This document shows positions 13,301 through 25,700 of a stretch of 64,000 bases of DNA, piece after piece. Position 1 is the stretch's first letter; each line of letters opens with the position of its first letter. The position numbers were made by a program, and so were the translations under genes. The DNA is from Bimastos eiseni (lineage: Eukaryota > Annelida > Clitellata > Crassiclitellata > Lumbricidae): assembly GCA_959347315.1 (NCBI GenBank), contig OY365806.1, forward strand, positions 57,737,655 to 57,801,654, read 5' to 3'. Under the pieces are notes generated by a model. That model worked only from the letters and a program-made list of their open reading frames with translations. It did not search any database and was not told where the DNA came from.

Positions 13301-15344
13301 TACATCTGAGCGAAGCGCAGTATCCTGTGATTTCTTACTGAATCGTCTGTTCAGAATTTAAACTCAGATAAAACTTTGAAGTTCCACATTCGCACCGACT
13401 GATGCTCCGTCTGTATATCATTCAGCAGATCGATAGGTTACGTATTTAAACCAAACTTACTTACTTCTAATATTCTGCGATATGAAGACGAATTTTAAAA
13501 CTTCTACATATAGGATTTTGTGATGTTGACTTTCTCCAGTAGGTCATTCAATATTTCCAGCAACACTTGAATGCGAGTCGTTGCAAAAGACAGGCTGGTG
13601 AAAATTGATTCGGCATGATGTTGAAGCTAGAATTGCGTGTGAAAGATGTTGTCGTGATGTAGAACGAGAAAGTAACGCATACTGTAGACTAAATAAGTTT
13701 TTGCAATAACACGTTAAACGTTAAATTAGCAAACGAGCTTAATAGCAACGAAACAATAGGCACAATTTATGTTCGAGATAAAATTCTGTCCACGATATGC
13801 ACATTTCTTGTAAACAATACGATTAAAAGCGTTCAACGATAAGCTACAGTCTACTTGAAAATCGCCCATGTTACGTTTGAAAAAGGCATTGTGTTAGAAG
13901 CTGGACAAAGATAAGCACATAGATAATAGCTCTTGTAATTACCTAAGAAACGTGAAAGTGTGTTTAGAAAGAAGAACAAATTATTTGGGAAATCTAGTTC
14001 TGAAAAAAAGTGTCAGCAAGCTAAATGCAATACGGAGAGCCTAGAACATTGGGATCATTATACAATTTATTCAGATAGCTACAATAAACGTTACATTAGC
14101 TAAATTCTATCCCAAAGTGAATGATTGTCGAACTGTGTTTCAGGTGGTGTATAACGTAAGCAAAAGAGGACAAAACACTGAAGCAAGTGAACTACACATA
14201 GCAACAAAGTTCTGGACGAATAATTGCCCTTTGAATGTAATATTATCGACTGACGGCGTCGACTAAGAAAATTTCAAACCAATTAAGTGCAGGACCAGAA
14301 ATACCAAAACCAGTGTTTGAAACGTTGAAGGATAGAATCAATAACAGCAGACAACTGCTTTACAGTACGCCTATCAGTCTAAGTTAGAGTTAGACGTGAG
14401 TATTAATTAAGACAACACCGGCAAATGTAAATATGATCCACTGTAAAAACCAAAGTTGGCTAGTTCGCCGTTTTTTACGTAGAATATAAAGTCAGGACAT
14501 ATACATGTATGTCTTAGGTAAAAACGACAAGCATAGGCCTATATGTAGCATAATAATTACTTGTATATTGGCGTCACAGTGTTGCAGCATTAATTAATTC
14601 TTCTGTAACGGAAGACTAATCAGTGTAGCCTAGGATGACCACTAAAGAACGTAAATTTTGAAGCTCCAGTTAAGGCTAAGCGCAGGGCAACAGCTTATTC
14701 ACGAGCGTCTCGATTTAGCATCCAGAGTCTAGACCAAGAACTTGGAAATAAAGCCTACATTAATTTTTTTGATTTATTGGACGATATATAAGATAATAAG
14801 AAGCAAATGAGACTCGTTGATAAGAGTGGAAAAGTTATGGAGTTATCGATGAGTTAATTATGAAGACACTTAATATAAAACGCCTTTTGATGTCACACGC
14901 GAGTTGTAATTGCGGTGCTGTCGATAACTTTCTTTCTATGGGTCCACGTTGTGAGAACGAAGTGCGTTTTGGTTGACTGTTACGCTCGGCATCTAAAGGA
15001 CACGGCATAAGTTTATGTTGAAGAAGCTCTGAGAAAGCGACAACTTGGGCGTTCTTCCAATCGTACCTAAGAAAATAAATAAAGATAGGCCTACTCTAAC
15101 GATAATATCAATAAGTGTTACGCGTATGACGATAGTACTATCGTTGTACTAAGCGTCGACATAGCAGAGACCTATATAAAATGCCTACAGTTAGTTAATC
15201 GCAAGGCCGTCCGAAGACCGGTGATTCATGTAGAGTCACCTTCGGAGTTCTGGGTGGCTTCCAGTGCATGGTGGCTTCGTGTGATCGATCACACGCAGGT
15301 GACCCCTAGCGACGAGAAGAGAGTCTTTCTTGGACCTGTCATCT

Positions 15345-15759
15345 TCATTGCAGTCTGTCCTGGTGAGAGTGTAACTGTTTGGCGGAGACGAACTGACCAA
15401 TGAAAGTTTGAGATGGTTGGGGCGCAGCAGCAGCGGTGAGATGATGGAGAGGGGCGAAGGTGGCTACGGCCGCCGATGGACTGGACGACGAGGCGGTCAG
15501 GTAGCCCCCTGCTGCTGCTGCCGCAACCCCCGCTGGACCGGTCATGTAGGGGTAGGCAGCGACCTTGGCTCCCAACGCCGATTCGAAGCCGGACAATGGA
15601 GACGGGGAGTAGGGTGAGGCGCCAAGTGCTGCTGAATAGTCGATGAGCTGGGCTTGTGTGAGAGGCGCTTGGAGAATGTGTGGCTGATGGGAGAGGGTAA
15701 TGGGACCGCCCGTCGGCAGAGCTGATAGGTACGTCGAAGGGTAGACGAGCTGAGGAAAC
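15345..15759 (-). CDS. RBM24/38: RBM24/38 coding exon 4 (C-terminal low-complexity region and stop)
   Basis: 137 codons plus the completing base and TGA at 15347-15345. Acceptor TTTTTCAG comes just before it. It begins [18 protein letters not shown], which aligns with the vertebrate IPAHYVYPQAF segment. An Ala/Ser/Pro-rich region with AAAAAGG and a Ser run follows, and the chain ends [10 protein letters not shown]. The opposite strand is also open here but shows no family resemblance. Confidence 0.93.
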
Positions 15760-18700
15760 CTGAAAAACCCATGCAGAACCAAAGTTAAGCTGATTATCTT
15801 CTAGAACTTTATAAAGTGTCATCGAGTGGAGGACGACGACCGACGACGACGACGATGTCGATGACGATGATGATGATGACGATGATGATGATGCTTAACG
15901 TTGTTTGCAGATCGATTATAATCTGTAAACAACGACATTTGTTGGGCGAGTATACACCAGGCTACAACTCAGTCTGTTGTACCTAAGGGGTTGGTATTGC
16001 ACTTGCATGTCTACACACCTGTCGTCGACTCGTTTTAACATAATAGTAAATCGCCGATCAGAACCGCTACATTACATCTTCAGTTCATAATATATATCGC
16101 ATATCTTTATAGTTTCAATAGTGTAATCTATGCTCACGTACTTTACATAATTCACGAGTCATTCGCTGTTTTTAGGGGTGGTTTGACGTTAGATGTAGCC
16201 TACGCTTGGCACAGGGCGCAATTATAAAGCTTGCTATGTTACTGTGGGTAGTTGTGAAGTGGTGCCTTTAAGTGACCGTCAGAAAGAGCAATCGACTCGA
16301 TTTAAGTAGAAGACCTAAAAGAAGACAAATCTAGGCTGTTATTACTTGTTTACGGTATCATACGCTGTAACATCACCAGATAACAAGGAGCAAACCGCTT
16401 CGCTTCTATCCTCACTTCACTCGACCTTTTAGCATCATTATTTTTAAGCTATATATGTATATAATACTTGTTTATATATATATATATTTGTGGGCACTAT
16501 AAATAACGACGCATTTTGCTGACGTACATAGGACATCTGAACCATATCCGTTCACGTTACTGCATTCGAATAATATACGTATTGGATGTAATGTTTGTGC
16601 TTTTGCCTGCGTATGATAATGAACACTTTGCTGAAGAGTTGCTTAATGCGTCTCCTGAAAGCAAAACCTTATACTGCAGCTGACGGAACCAGTAAACACC
16701 TTCCACTTATTTTCATCCAACCATCCTCAAGCAACGATATTTAGTCCTTCATCGGTTCCTATATGCTTCGGTCCGTATATATAGGATACCTATTTCTAAT
16801 CTGTTAGTTCTTTCCAACCTTACTTCGACTCTTTCTTGTATCGTCGGTTCACTTTCCTGTCTCTGTCCTACATGAGTTTTTCTTCCTTCTTCCTTTTGCT
16901 TCCTCGGTTTTTACCTATTCTTTAAGTTTGCCAACCTTTTTCTTTCTTTCATGCTTCCATCCCTTCTTTCCCTACTGCTTTCTTTCTCTCTATATTTTCT
17001 TCCTCCCATCCGTCTGTCTATGTCTTCTTCCTTCCAGAATTTTCCGTTTTCCCTTCATATTACTCTCTTTTCTCATTTTCTTCCATCCTTTTTTTTTACC
17101 TCTTTAACTATTCCATTTGACTTTTTCATACCGTTTTATTCCTTCCTTAATTCTTCCTTGCTTTTAAAAATCTTTTTAAACCTTCGCTCATTCCTTCAAT
17201 CCCATTTGTGAATCTTTCTGTATATAGTTCGTTAAAGATCTCTTACTTCGTTTCGTTGACAGCGAACATTTGCAGGCACAGAATAATTCATGTGTGGAGT
17301 ACCCCACAAAGGTATACGGTCTATCAAACCCATGGAGGTTTAAGAAGGTGCTCCTTAGCGCAAAGAATTAAAGCCTATATATATTTAGGAGAGCATGACC
17401 ACATGGCATATACTCCATCACCCTACTAACCATCCAGTTTTTCACTACATGTCTCGCATTGCTTGTATCTATGTTCATGCGGTACTTGCACTAGTTATAC
17501 CAGAAGCCGGATTTGATGGCCCCTTGCTAATGTTCCACTGTCTAAATACGACCCCCATCGACCAAAATAGGGGAATCCGCCACCCAAAATCAGCTCTGTT
17601 TCTATTTGCTTCAGCATGTTGCAAAATTTGAAATTTTTATATTATATATAAATATATAATGAATTCTCTTCTAATAGTGAATTGTTTTGAATGTTCTGAA
17701 CCTCCTGTTCGATGATAAATTAGAAAAAGCAGGCTCTGTTAGCGGGACTTATCGTTATCTTAGAGGTTTCTAGTTTCCATATTAGGCCTACCCCGTTCTC
17801 CTCGTGTAACTGTTTTATTATGTATTTGGTTATTACGTTCAAGTGATTAGGTGAATAATACAAGCACTTGGTTATGGTTATGGTCATATATATAAGTCAA
17901 GTCTTTTGTATTAAGACATATTTGTGCGTAAGAGCATTTTTCGGTACACATAAGTCGACTATACACATCGTGTTTAAGTGCTCGATAATTTTTTAAAGTG
18001 TTTTCCACTTTGATTTAGGAAATGGAAACGATCAATTCATGCGGCAAACAACAGTGCCTATTTACTTCTTTTCAACTTGAAGACTTTTAGACTTAAATCT
18101 CCAACTTCAGATGCAAAAACTGAAATTGATCTAAGTTAGCAAAACAACTGATATAAGATAGTCAGCTGTTGAGTTTTGATGAACGTCTTCATCTAATCGA
18201 GAGAAGCCGAACGCGTCCTTGAATTAATAGAGCGCTAAGCGATGTCCAAGGAAGCAACAGCATTTGCCCTGAAGGCCTCTCTTGCCCGAGACTTGCCGAG
18301 AGAGATACGCCCGCGAACCGCAGGGAACGATCTAGACGCTGAAGAAATAAATGTTTAACTCAGTTCGAAGATTACTACATGGATACGTAAGTTGGAAACA
18401 GACTGATTGAATGCTTCTTGTCGAAGATCTGCTAGAAAGGTCGTGTCATCCTATGTCCGGCGTTAATCCTCTGATTCTCAGTGCGCAGTGCCATATGCTC
18501 TCCAAACAATTCAGCTGAAATGAACTAAAACCCAATCCATTTCTTCATCAACCCGTTCCGGCGTCATTCATCCCTCCGTTCATCCATACATTAGCAACTC
18601 TCCTCCACCTCCTTCTCCTCTTCTTCCACTTCCTTCTCCTCTTATGCTTTCACTCCTCTCCTTCTTCTCTCCATCTCTGACGTTCGTCCTAATATATCTA

Positions 18701-21700
18701 TATCGCCGCGCTTGCTCCATTTTAGCCTTCTGTGCATTCTTCCTCATAAAATCTCCATCTTCTCTCACCTTCTCTCTCCATTCTTCCTTCCTCATAACAT
18801 CTCCATCTTCTCTCACCTTCTCTCTCCATTCTTCCTTCCTCATAACATCTCCATCTTCTCTCACCTTCTCTCTCCATCCTTCCTTCCTCTTAACATCTCC
18901 ATCTTCTCTCACCTTCTCTCTTTGTCTTTTCTTCCTCATAACATCTCCATCTTCTCTCACCTTCTCTCTCCATCCTTCCTTCCTCTTAACATCTCCATCT
19001 TCTCTCACCTTCTCTCTTTGTCTTTTCTTCCTCATAACATCTCCATCTTCTCTCACCTTCTCTCTCCATCCTTCCTTCCTCTTAACATCTCCATCTTCTC
19101 TCACCTTCTCTCTCCATCCTTCCTTCCTCTTAACATCTCCATCTTCTCTCACCTTCTCTCTTTGTCTTTTCTTCCTCATAACATCTCCATCTTCTCTCAC
19201 CTTCTCTCTCCATCCTTCCTTCCTCTTAACATCTCCATCTTCTCTCACCTTCTCTCTCCATCCTTCCTTCCTCTTAACATCTCCATCTTCTCTCACCTTC
19301 TCTCTCCATCCTTCCTTCCTCTTAACATCTCCATCTTCTCTCACCTTCTCTCTTTGTCTTTTCTTCCTCATAACATCTCCATCTTCTCTCACCTTCTCTC
19401 TCCATGCATCTTTCCTTCCTTTTGTCTTAGTCTTCCTCCTCGTCAGCTGCTTCTCACCGCCATCGATGACTGCGGACATGGGCTTCAGAGGTGAAGGGAA
19501 GGGATGAAGATTTAGTGGATAAGAGTACTGAAGGGTCAAGGCTATTGACTTGATCTGGAAGCCCTATAATGATGAATTCTATTTGAAAGGGTTGGTTGAG
19601 GCAGAGGAGGATGGACGACATTCATTGTGAGATTAGGTTGACCACATTGAGTAATTGCGCAATGGAGGTGGACCACAGCGTGTCCTTTACAAAGTTATAG
19701 AGTGCATAATATAGCGCCCATGATTTTGGCAAAAATATGGCGGACTGTGATAGTGTATACATATAGTTGATTCTCATTGTTGACTTACACACTGTCTGTC
19801 GTCAATTGACGTATTCAGAGCTTGATCTCTTATAAACGGTTCCGTTGTACTGCATTGCCTGTCCTCCAGCATATTGAAAGGCGATTCTATCGACTCCCTC
19901 CGCATGCAGAAGGACTCCACCAAAAGATTTAATTGAATCTACATGTGATAGGTCTCTTTATACAAATCTGCATCCAATGCATATATTCAACTAAACAGAT
20001 CGCAACAACTGCGACGGATGAGAAAATAAAGCACCGCGATTTCTATAAACATACAAAGTGATTCTATATTGATTGCACAACTGTGGAAGAAGGCTTGGCC
20101 TCTATAGAAGGCATGTGTGGAAGAAGGCTTGGCCTCTATAGAATGTATTTGCCTTCTAATAAGAGCGTTGACGTACAATGCATTCGAACCGCAATTTTTC
20201 TCCTAGCTGTAATAACAATTGCCAAAAACATTGCCTTTCTTCATCTCTGGGGAAATTCTATGCATATGCAAGTATACACCTAAATGCATACATATGTATA
20301 GGTCTTCACGAGCATACATGTATATGTATATATATATGTATATATATATGTATAGGTCTTCACGAGCATACATGTATGGCCCGTGTGTATACGTATACAT
20401 CCGAATATAAGTAATCGTGATCACAGCCACGAAAGCCATACGGAAGGAACCTGGTTTGTGTTTAAACATGTGCACTATGAATTATATATATATGAATTAT
20501 ATATATATAAATCTCTTATACCTATATACATTTTACGCCAGTAGGCCTATATATATACAATTTATTGCTATATAAATTATATAGCACATATGCATAGACC
20601 TATATATATATATAGCAAACCTCTTACTCACAGTACAAGTATACATTATAATGTAGTTGAGAAAAATAGAAGAAGACATATAATTATATGCATGTTTGAA
20701 TGGACTTACTACACACTGTGTTCGGAAAAAAGAGATATCTTATTGTACTACGGTATTTAATAGTAAATATTTATCGATTTTTAAATTCCAAAGCCATTTA
20801 CATTCTGACATAACTAGTTAATACTGGTTAAAATAGAGAAGTCCCTATGACCCCGTCGTCCAATGATACGTCATTGTATCAAAATTCAAGTGTTAACGTC
20901 GAATATAACAGACTAAAATTTTCAATGTTATTTCTAAAATGTTATGTTTAAATTATAAATTAAAGTTTATTTTATTCTATGGCTATCATTTTATATTTGA
21001 ATAATATTAGACTACGATGTATGTTCAAAGTCGTTGTCATTGTAGGTTAAATCAGACAGTTCTATGTTAATGAGCAGAAAATTGTCTTGCTAAATGACAC
21101 GATGGCTGCGGTTCTATAATATCGACTTCTGCTGGAGTCTAGCTTTCTCACAACAGATAGTCTCAGTTGTAATCATACTCTACTTCTACTAACACCTACG
21201 ACATCTGCAAAACTTTAAAACGCGCATTAAATACACACACCGTATCGGGGCGTAACAAGCGGGGGGCAGAGGGCACCGGCCTCCAGTTTTAGTGCTCAGT
21301 GTCCCCCCCCCCATGTGCCCCTCAAATCGGTTCTATTTTTTTTATGTTTCTCCAATAGCTTTTTATATTTGACGATTAAGGTATTTGGGTCAATTAATTT
21401 CCAACAGTTCAAAGTTTGTTTTTTACGATTTGTGCTAACTGGTTGGAGGTACAAAAACTGTAATTTACAAAGAAGAAGAATGCGTGTTTGGTTAGTCATT
21501 CATCTATAATGTATCACTTTGTTCCCACCCAAAATACAAAAAATTTCTGACAGTAGAATATTCGTCAATGGCTAGAAATAGTCTAGTGGTTGGTCTACAA
21601 TCATGAAGTCAGGGCTCAGATCCCTGCCATGGCACAAATTTGATTGGAAATGTCTGTTGGAGCGTGCACCTCCTAGCCGACTCCGTTATAATGAGAAGTT

Positions 21701-22675
21701 CCTAGCATGGAAGACTTGTGTGGAACTGCTTGGTGATGGAGGCTGGTAAAAGACTGTGGCGATCTATAGTTCTACGTAAGTCTAGTGCGCGATCGGTGTT
21801 TCTTCCAGCCATCATCCGGCCTGAGTCTACAGTCGTGACCCATGACTTCCAATTTTTGCAGTCTGAGTATGACAAAATCGTATCCAGAGAATCCAATTTA
21901 CGAATCTAAAGTTGTCCAGTTGACCATGATGACCCTGGATATTGAATTGGGCGAAAAACTCACTCATTTGGAAATTGGCAAAACTAATTTAGTTTCCGCT
22001 ATTGATTGCAGTATGTCGACCAAGTGATCTCACAATAAACAAGTGTTAGGCATACACTGACCTAACACTTCAAGATGGAAGCTCCAAGAGTGAGTGATGA
22101 ACGTTGTAGCAATGACCATGTTACCAGCCTCGTGATGATGGAAAGATTAATTTGCATGCAATTTTACTGCATATTGTACAAAATAGTAGGTTTACTTTAG
22201 AGTATATAGGCCTACTGTAAAAGCGTCCAGCATAACTCATTTCTATGGAGTAATTATGATAAGATGACTTTTAATAAGATAAGTTGTGCCCCATCCCAAT
22301 TTTTTTTAAATTACGGGGAGGCAAAATTAAAAAAGTGGAGGGGGAAAGAAAAATGTTTTTCCGCAAATTTTTGCCAAATAATGCCTCCCATTTTACAAAA
22401 CCTTGTTACACCTCTGCATCGTATTTTTCTACATCAACAATTATGCGTGTATAATTATATTACATGCATTGAGATTGCAATCTTTGATTTTTATAGCACC
22501 TCTTCAATAAAACTCATCATAGGCCTGAGTTAGTAAATGTATATGCAGAGATTTATTTGCACGGATAATGGATATACGGAATGCTTACTTAAAAATATAT
22601 AGAATATAATAATACGCATGTATATACACGCACATATATAAATATGTGTTAAATGATCTGCATATACATTATACT

Positions 22676-22726
<51 letters not shown>

Positions 22727-25700
22727 CGTGAGTTTGACCATACATGCAGGAGCCGAATGTTTATTCCAGATGCTAATAGACAAAGACTGGACGAACAGGA
22801 GGAAGCCACTCTTATTATATAGAATGGACCAAAATGCAATTCGCTCGCTCTATCCTTCTGCACGTCCATTCCATTCTGTGACTGTCTGTCTTTCCCTTTG
22901 TCTATCTGTCCATCCATCCGTCTGTCTGTCTTTCCCTTTGTCTGTTTGTTTGCCAGTTCGTCGTCTGATTCGGTTCGAATAAAACGTAATCCTTGCGTCC
23001 GATAAAAGCGTCTAAAATAAACAAGCAAATCTTTTGACGATAAGGGGCGAACGTCATGTTTGAGCGTTTGCCCTCAATCACCCCGTCCTGCCGACCTCCT
23101 CCCCTTCCAACTCTAAACGATCCTTGGCTGCGATTAGATCGTATTTGACTATCAATGGACGGAATGTTGCGTCATCTGGATATCGCCGCAAGATGTCCCT
23201 TCGCCGGAGAAAAATTCCGATAATATTTACCTGAGAAAGGTAAACGGAAATCGGAGACGGACTTACTGGCCGATTGTACTAAACAAACGCCGACCGAAGG
23301 CCGGATACAGGAGGCCGAAGACAGGAGGTCGTAGACAGAGGCCGAAGACAGAGGCCGAAGACAGAGGCCGAAGACGACGGCTTCTATGGCCGTAGGAACT
23401 CCACGGAAATGCAGCGCAAAACAAAAGATAAATACGATGAAAGAGAAGCAGAAACAGAGTGAAGAAGAGGAAGACGAGGAGGAAGAGGAAGGCAAAGAAA
23501 ATGAAGGAAGAAAAGGAGGAAGATAAAGGAAGGAGGATAAAACGTAGTAAGTGAAGAGATAAGACGAGGGAGGAGTTTGTGAAGGATGGCAAAGGAAACG
23601 AAGGAAGAAAAAAAGGAGGAACAGAAAGAAGAGTGAGGTAATTAGGCAGAGAATAGGAAGTAAAAAGAAACGTAGTAGGCGAAGAAGAGCAGTTTAAGGG
23701 AAGAAGGTAGGAAGAAGAGACGGGGAGGAGGAAAAGGAGGAGAGGGGAAACAGACTAAATGAACCACGTAAGTTTACAGAAGTAAACTGTCCGTCTGTTG
23801 ATGATTGTCTTAGGCGTACGTTTCTGCAGACGCTCAGAGAAAACAGCGCCACCTGTGTGTGTGTGTGTGAGAGAGAGAAAGAGAGACAGACAGACAGACA
23901 GACAGTGAGAGAGACAGACAGACAGTGAGAGAGACAGAGAGGCAGAGAGACAGAGACAGAGAGAGACAGAGACAGAGAGAGAAAAGTCGGTTGAAGGTTT
24001 TATTAGCACTGATGTGGAGCAGGTCGAATTGGTTGCCTATTACTGAAGGTCTATTAAGCAAATAGGGTCTACGACTCTGCGCGTAGGCCTGTGCATGTGC
24101 GTACGTCGAATAGTATGGGCCCGTGCATAACTCTAAAGGTCTTTTACAGAACAGTCATCGTAGAAATAGCAGAGGAAGCAAACACACACGAAGTCTGACT
24201 TGCGAAGACAGGTTTTGAAACATAATCTCATGTGCTGTGGTTAATATTATTCTTGCTATATACACTGTACGTCATTCAGTCAAATATTTGAACGCTCACC
24301 CAATGACTAAGCAAAATCAGAGGAACGAATGAGTGAATTTGGTGTTCAATGAGTCAGCCATCACTAACCTATCCAAAGTATCCATTCACTAAGTCATGTA
24401 AGTGATGCAGTCTGAATTTGAAATGCATTCAAGTATTGTAGTTTCAACTGAAATGCGCTAAATTACAATCAATCAGTGAACTAGATAATGTGGTAGCAAA
24501 ATTTCCTTATTAGTATTCTGATTATAATCATGATAATGATAATGATAATCTCTCTCGCTACTCCCGCATTTCTACTATAAATGACCGACGTCCTACATTG
24601 GCTTCCAATACAAGGTAATCCTCTTTGTCCTTAGAACTCAACAGGGTAAAGCTCAGTGGTCAATTTCAGCCGGAGGGAATCGGAACGCCGTTCCGTCACC
24701 TCCTGGATGGCCGAAACGGCGTTCCGGCACCTCAGCCAGTTAACTAGATATATAGACGGAACGCCGTTCCGGGCAGTCCCGACACGTTTTTACTATTTAC
24801 TCCGAAGTTTTGACGGATATAGCATTAGCACATGCGTGTTATGTAAATGTGGGGAGGGGATGTGGGGAGGGGATGTGGGGAGGGGATGTGGGGAGGGGGG
24901 CACTCAGAAATAGAGGAGGGTGGAAAAAAAGCGTTTCGCGTGGTTTTTCACATTTTCTATTTATATTATCCAACCCTCCCAAAACGCAACCAGCGCCACA
25001 GGATGTGTTGAATCAGGTCTACGATTTTAACTGCTGATTATGGTCTATCTAGTCTAGCGCATTTCTTTATCTTAAGTTAAAGTTCTTTACAAATTACACG
25101 TGTTAAATGCGACTGTTAAGTTTTCTGTGCAGTTGCAGCCAAGTTCAATAGGTCTATACGTAACAGTTCTTTTATGCAATTTTATCCACGTTCTATTGTT
25201 GCAGGCCTAATGGCCTACAAATAATTATTAGCTGAAGTAAGACTGGAGGCAAACATTTAGGTCTAACGCTTTTCTATTTAAGTTCGGTTATGCACACGTG
25301 TGTTAAATGAGACTGTTTCGTTTTCTGTGCAATTTAGTGTTACATTAGTGTTTAGTTAATTACGATTAATTTGATCAAACATTGTAATAAAAAATAACAA
25401 TGCTTGATAAAATTAGACACAATTTAGCACAGGCCCTTGAAGTTAAATGCTAAATGGTAATGCTGACAAGCAGGAAGAGGCCGCGAACATTTTTATTGGG
25501 GAGGCCGTGAGAAAAACTTAACGCGGGTGTGTGATAGGAGAAACGCCCCGTCCTACAGTTCCAACACCTCAACAGTTACAAATTGACTACTGGTAAAGCT
25601 CCTAAATATCTCTGCGACTTAATGCGAAAACCTCTGTCTGCTGTTTCCACCCGCCCTCTCCGGTCTGCGGATAGACTTGATCTTCTTGTTCCACGGGCAA

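Larger units (their letters stand above)
8101..15344. other. Region downstream of RBM24/38, including its unassigned 3' UTR
   Basis: The minus-strand transcript must continue below 15345, but no convincing poly(A) signal could be chosen. Contents: (ATT)n at 10925-10970, (ACAG)n at 12003-12060, ACTCTGAAAATAGTAG repeats at 12405-12560, and an ATC/ATT trinucleotide tract at 13150-13300. LINE-tail-like DNA is at 11510-11600 (ATATAGCGCC motif, as at 1575). No further coding region recognised. Confidence 0.55.

Noticed and set aside
18580..19539. 319-codon charged repeat protein
   Set aside because: Unit length of 48 bp keeps all frames open and the opposite strand is equally open; kept only as a low-interest finding.
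24633..25572. CTCAACAG direct repeats as an 8-bp duplication around an insertion in a LINE
   Set aside because: The sequence between has no inverted ends, and the two LINE pieces seem to overlap at GGTAAAGCTC, so they are probably separate copies.
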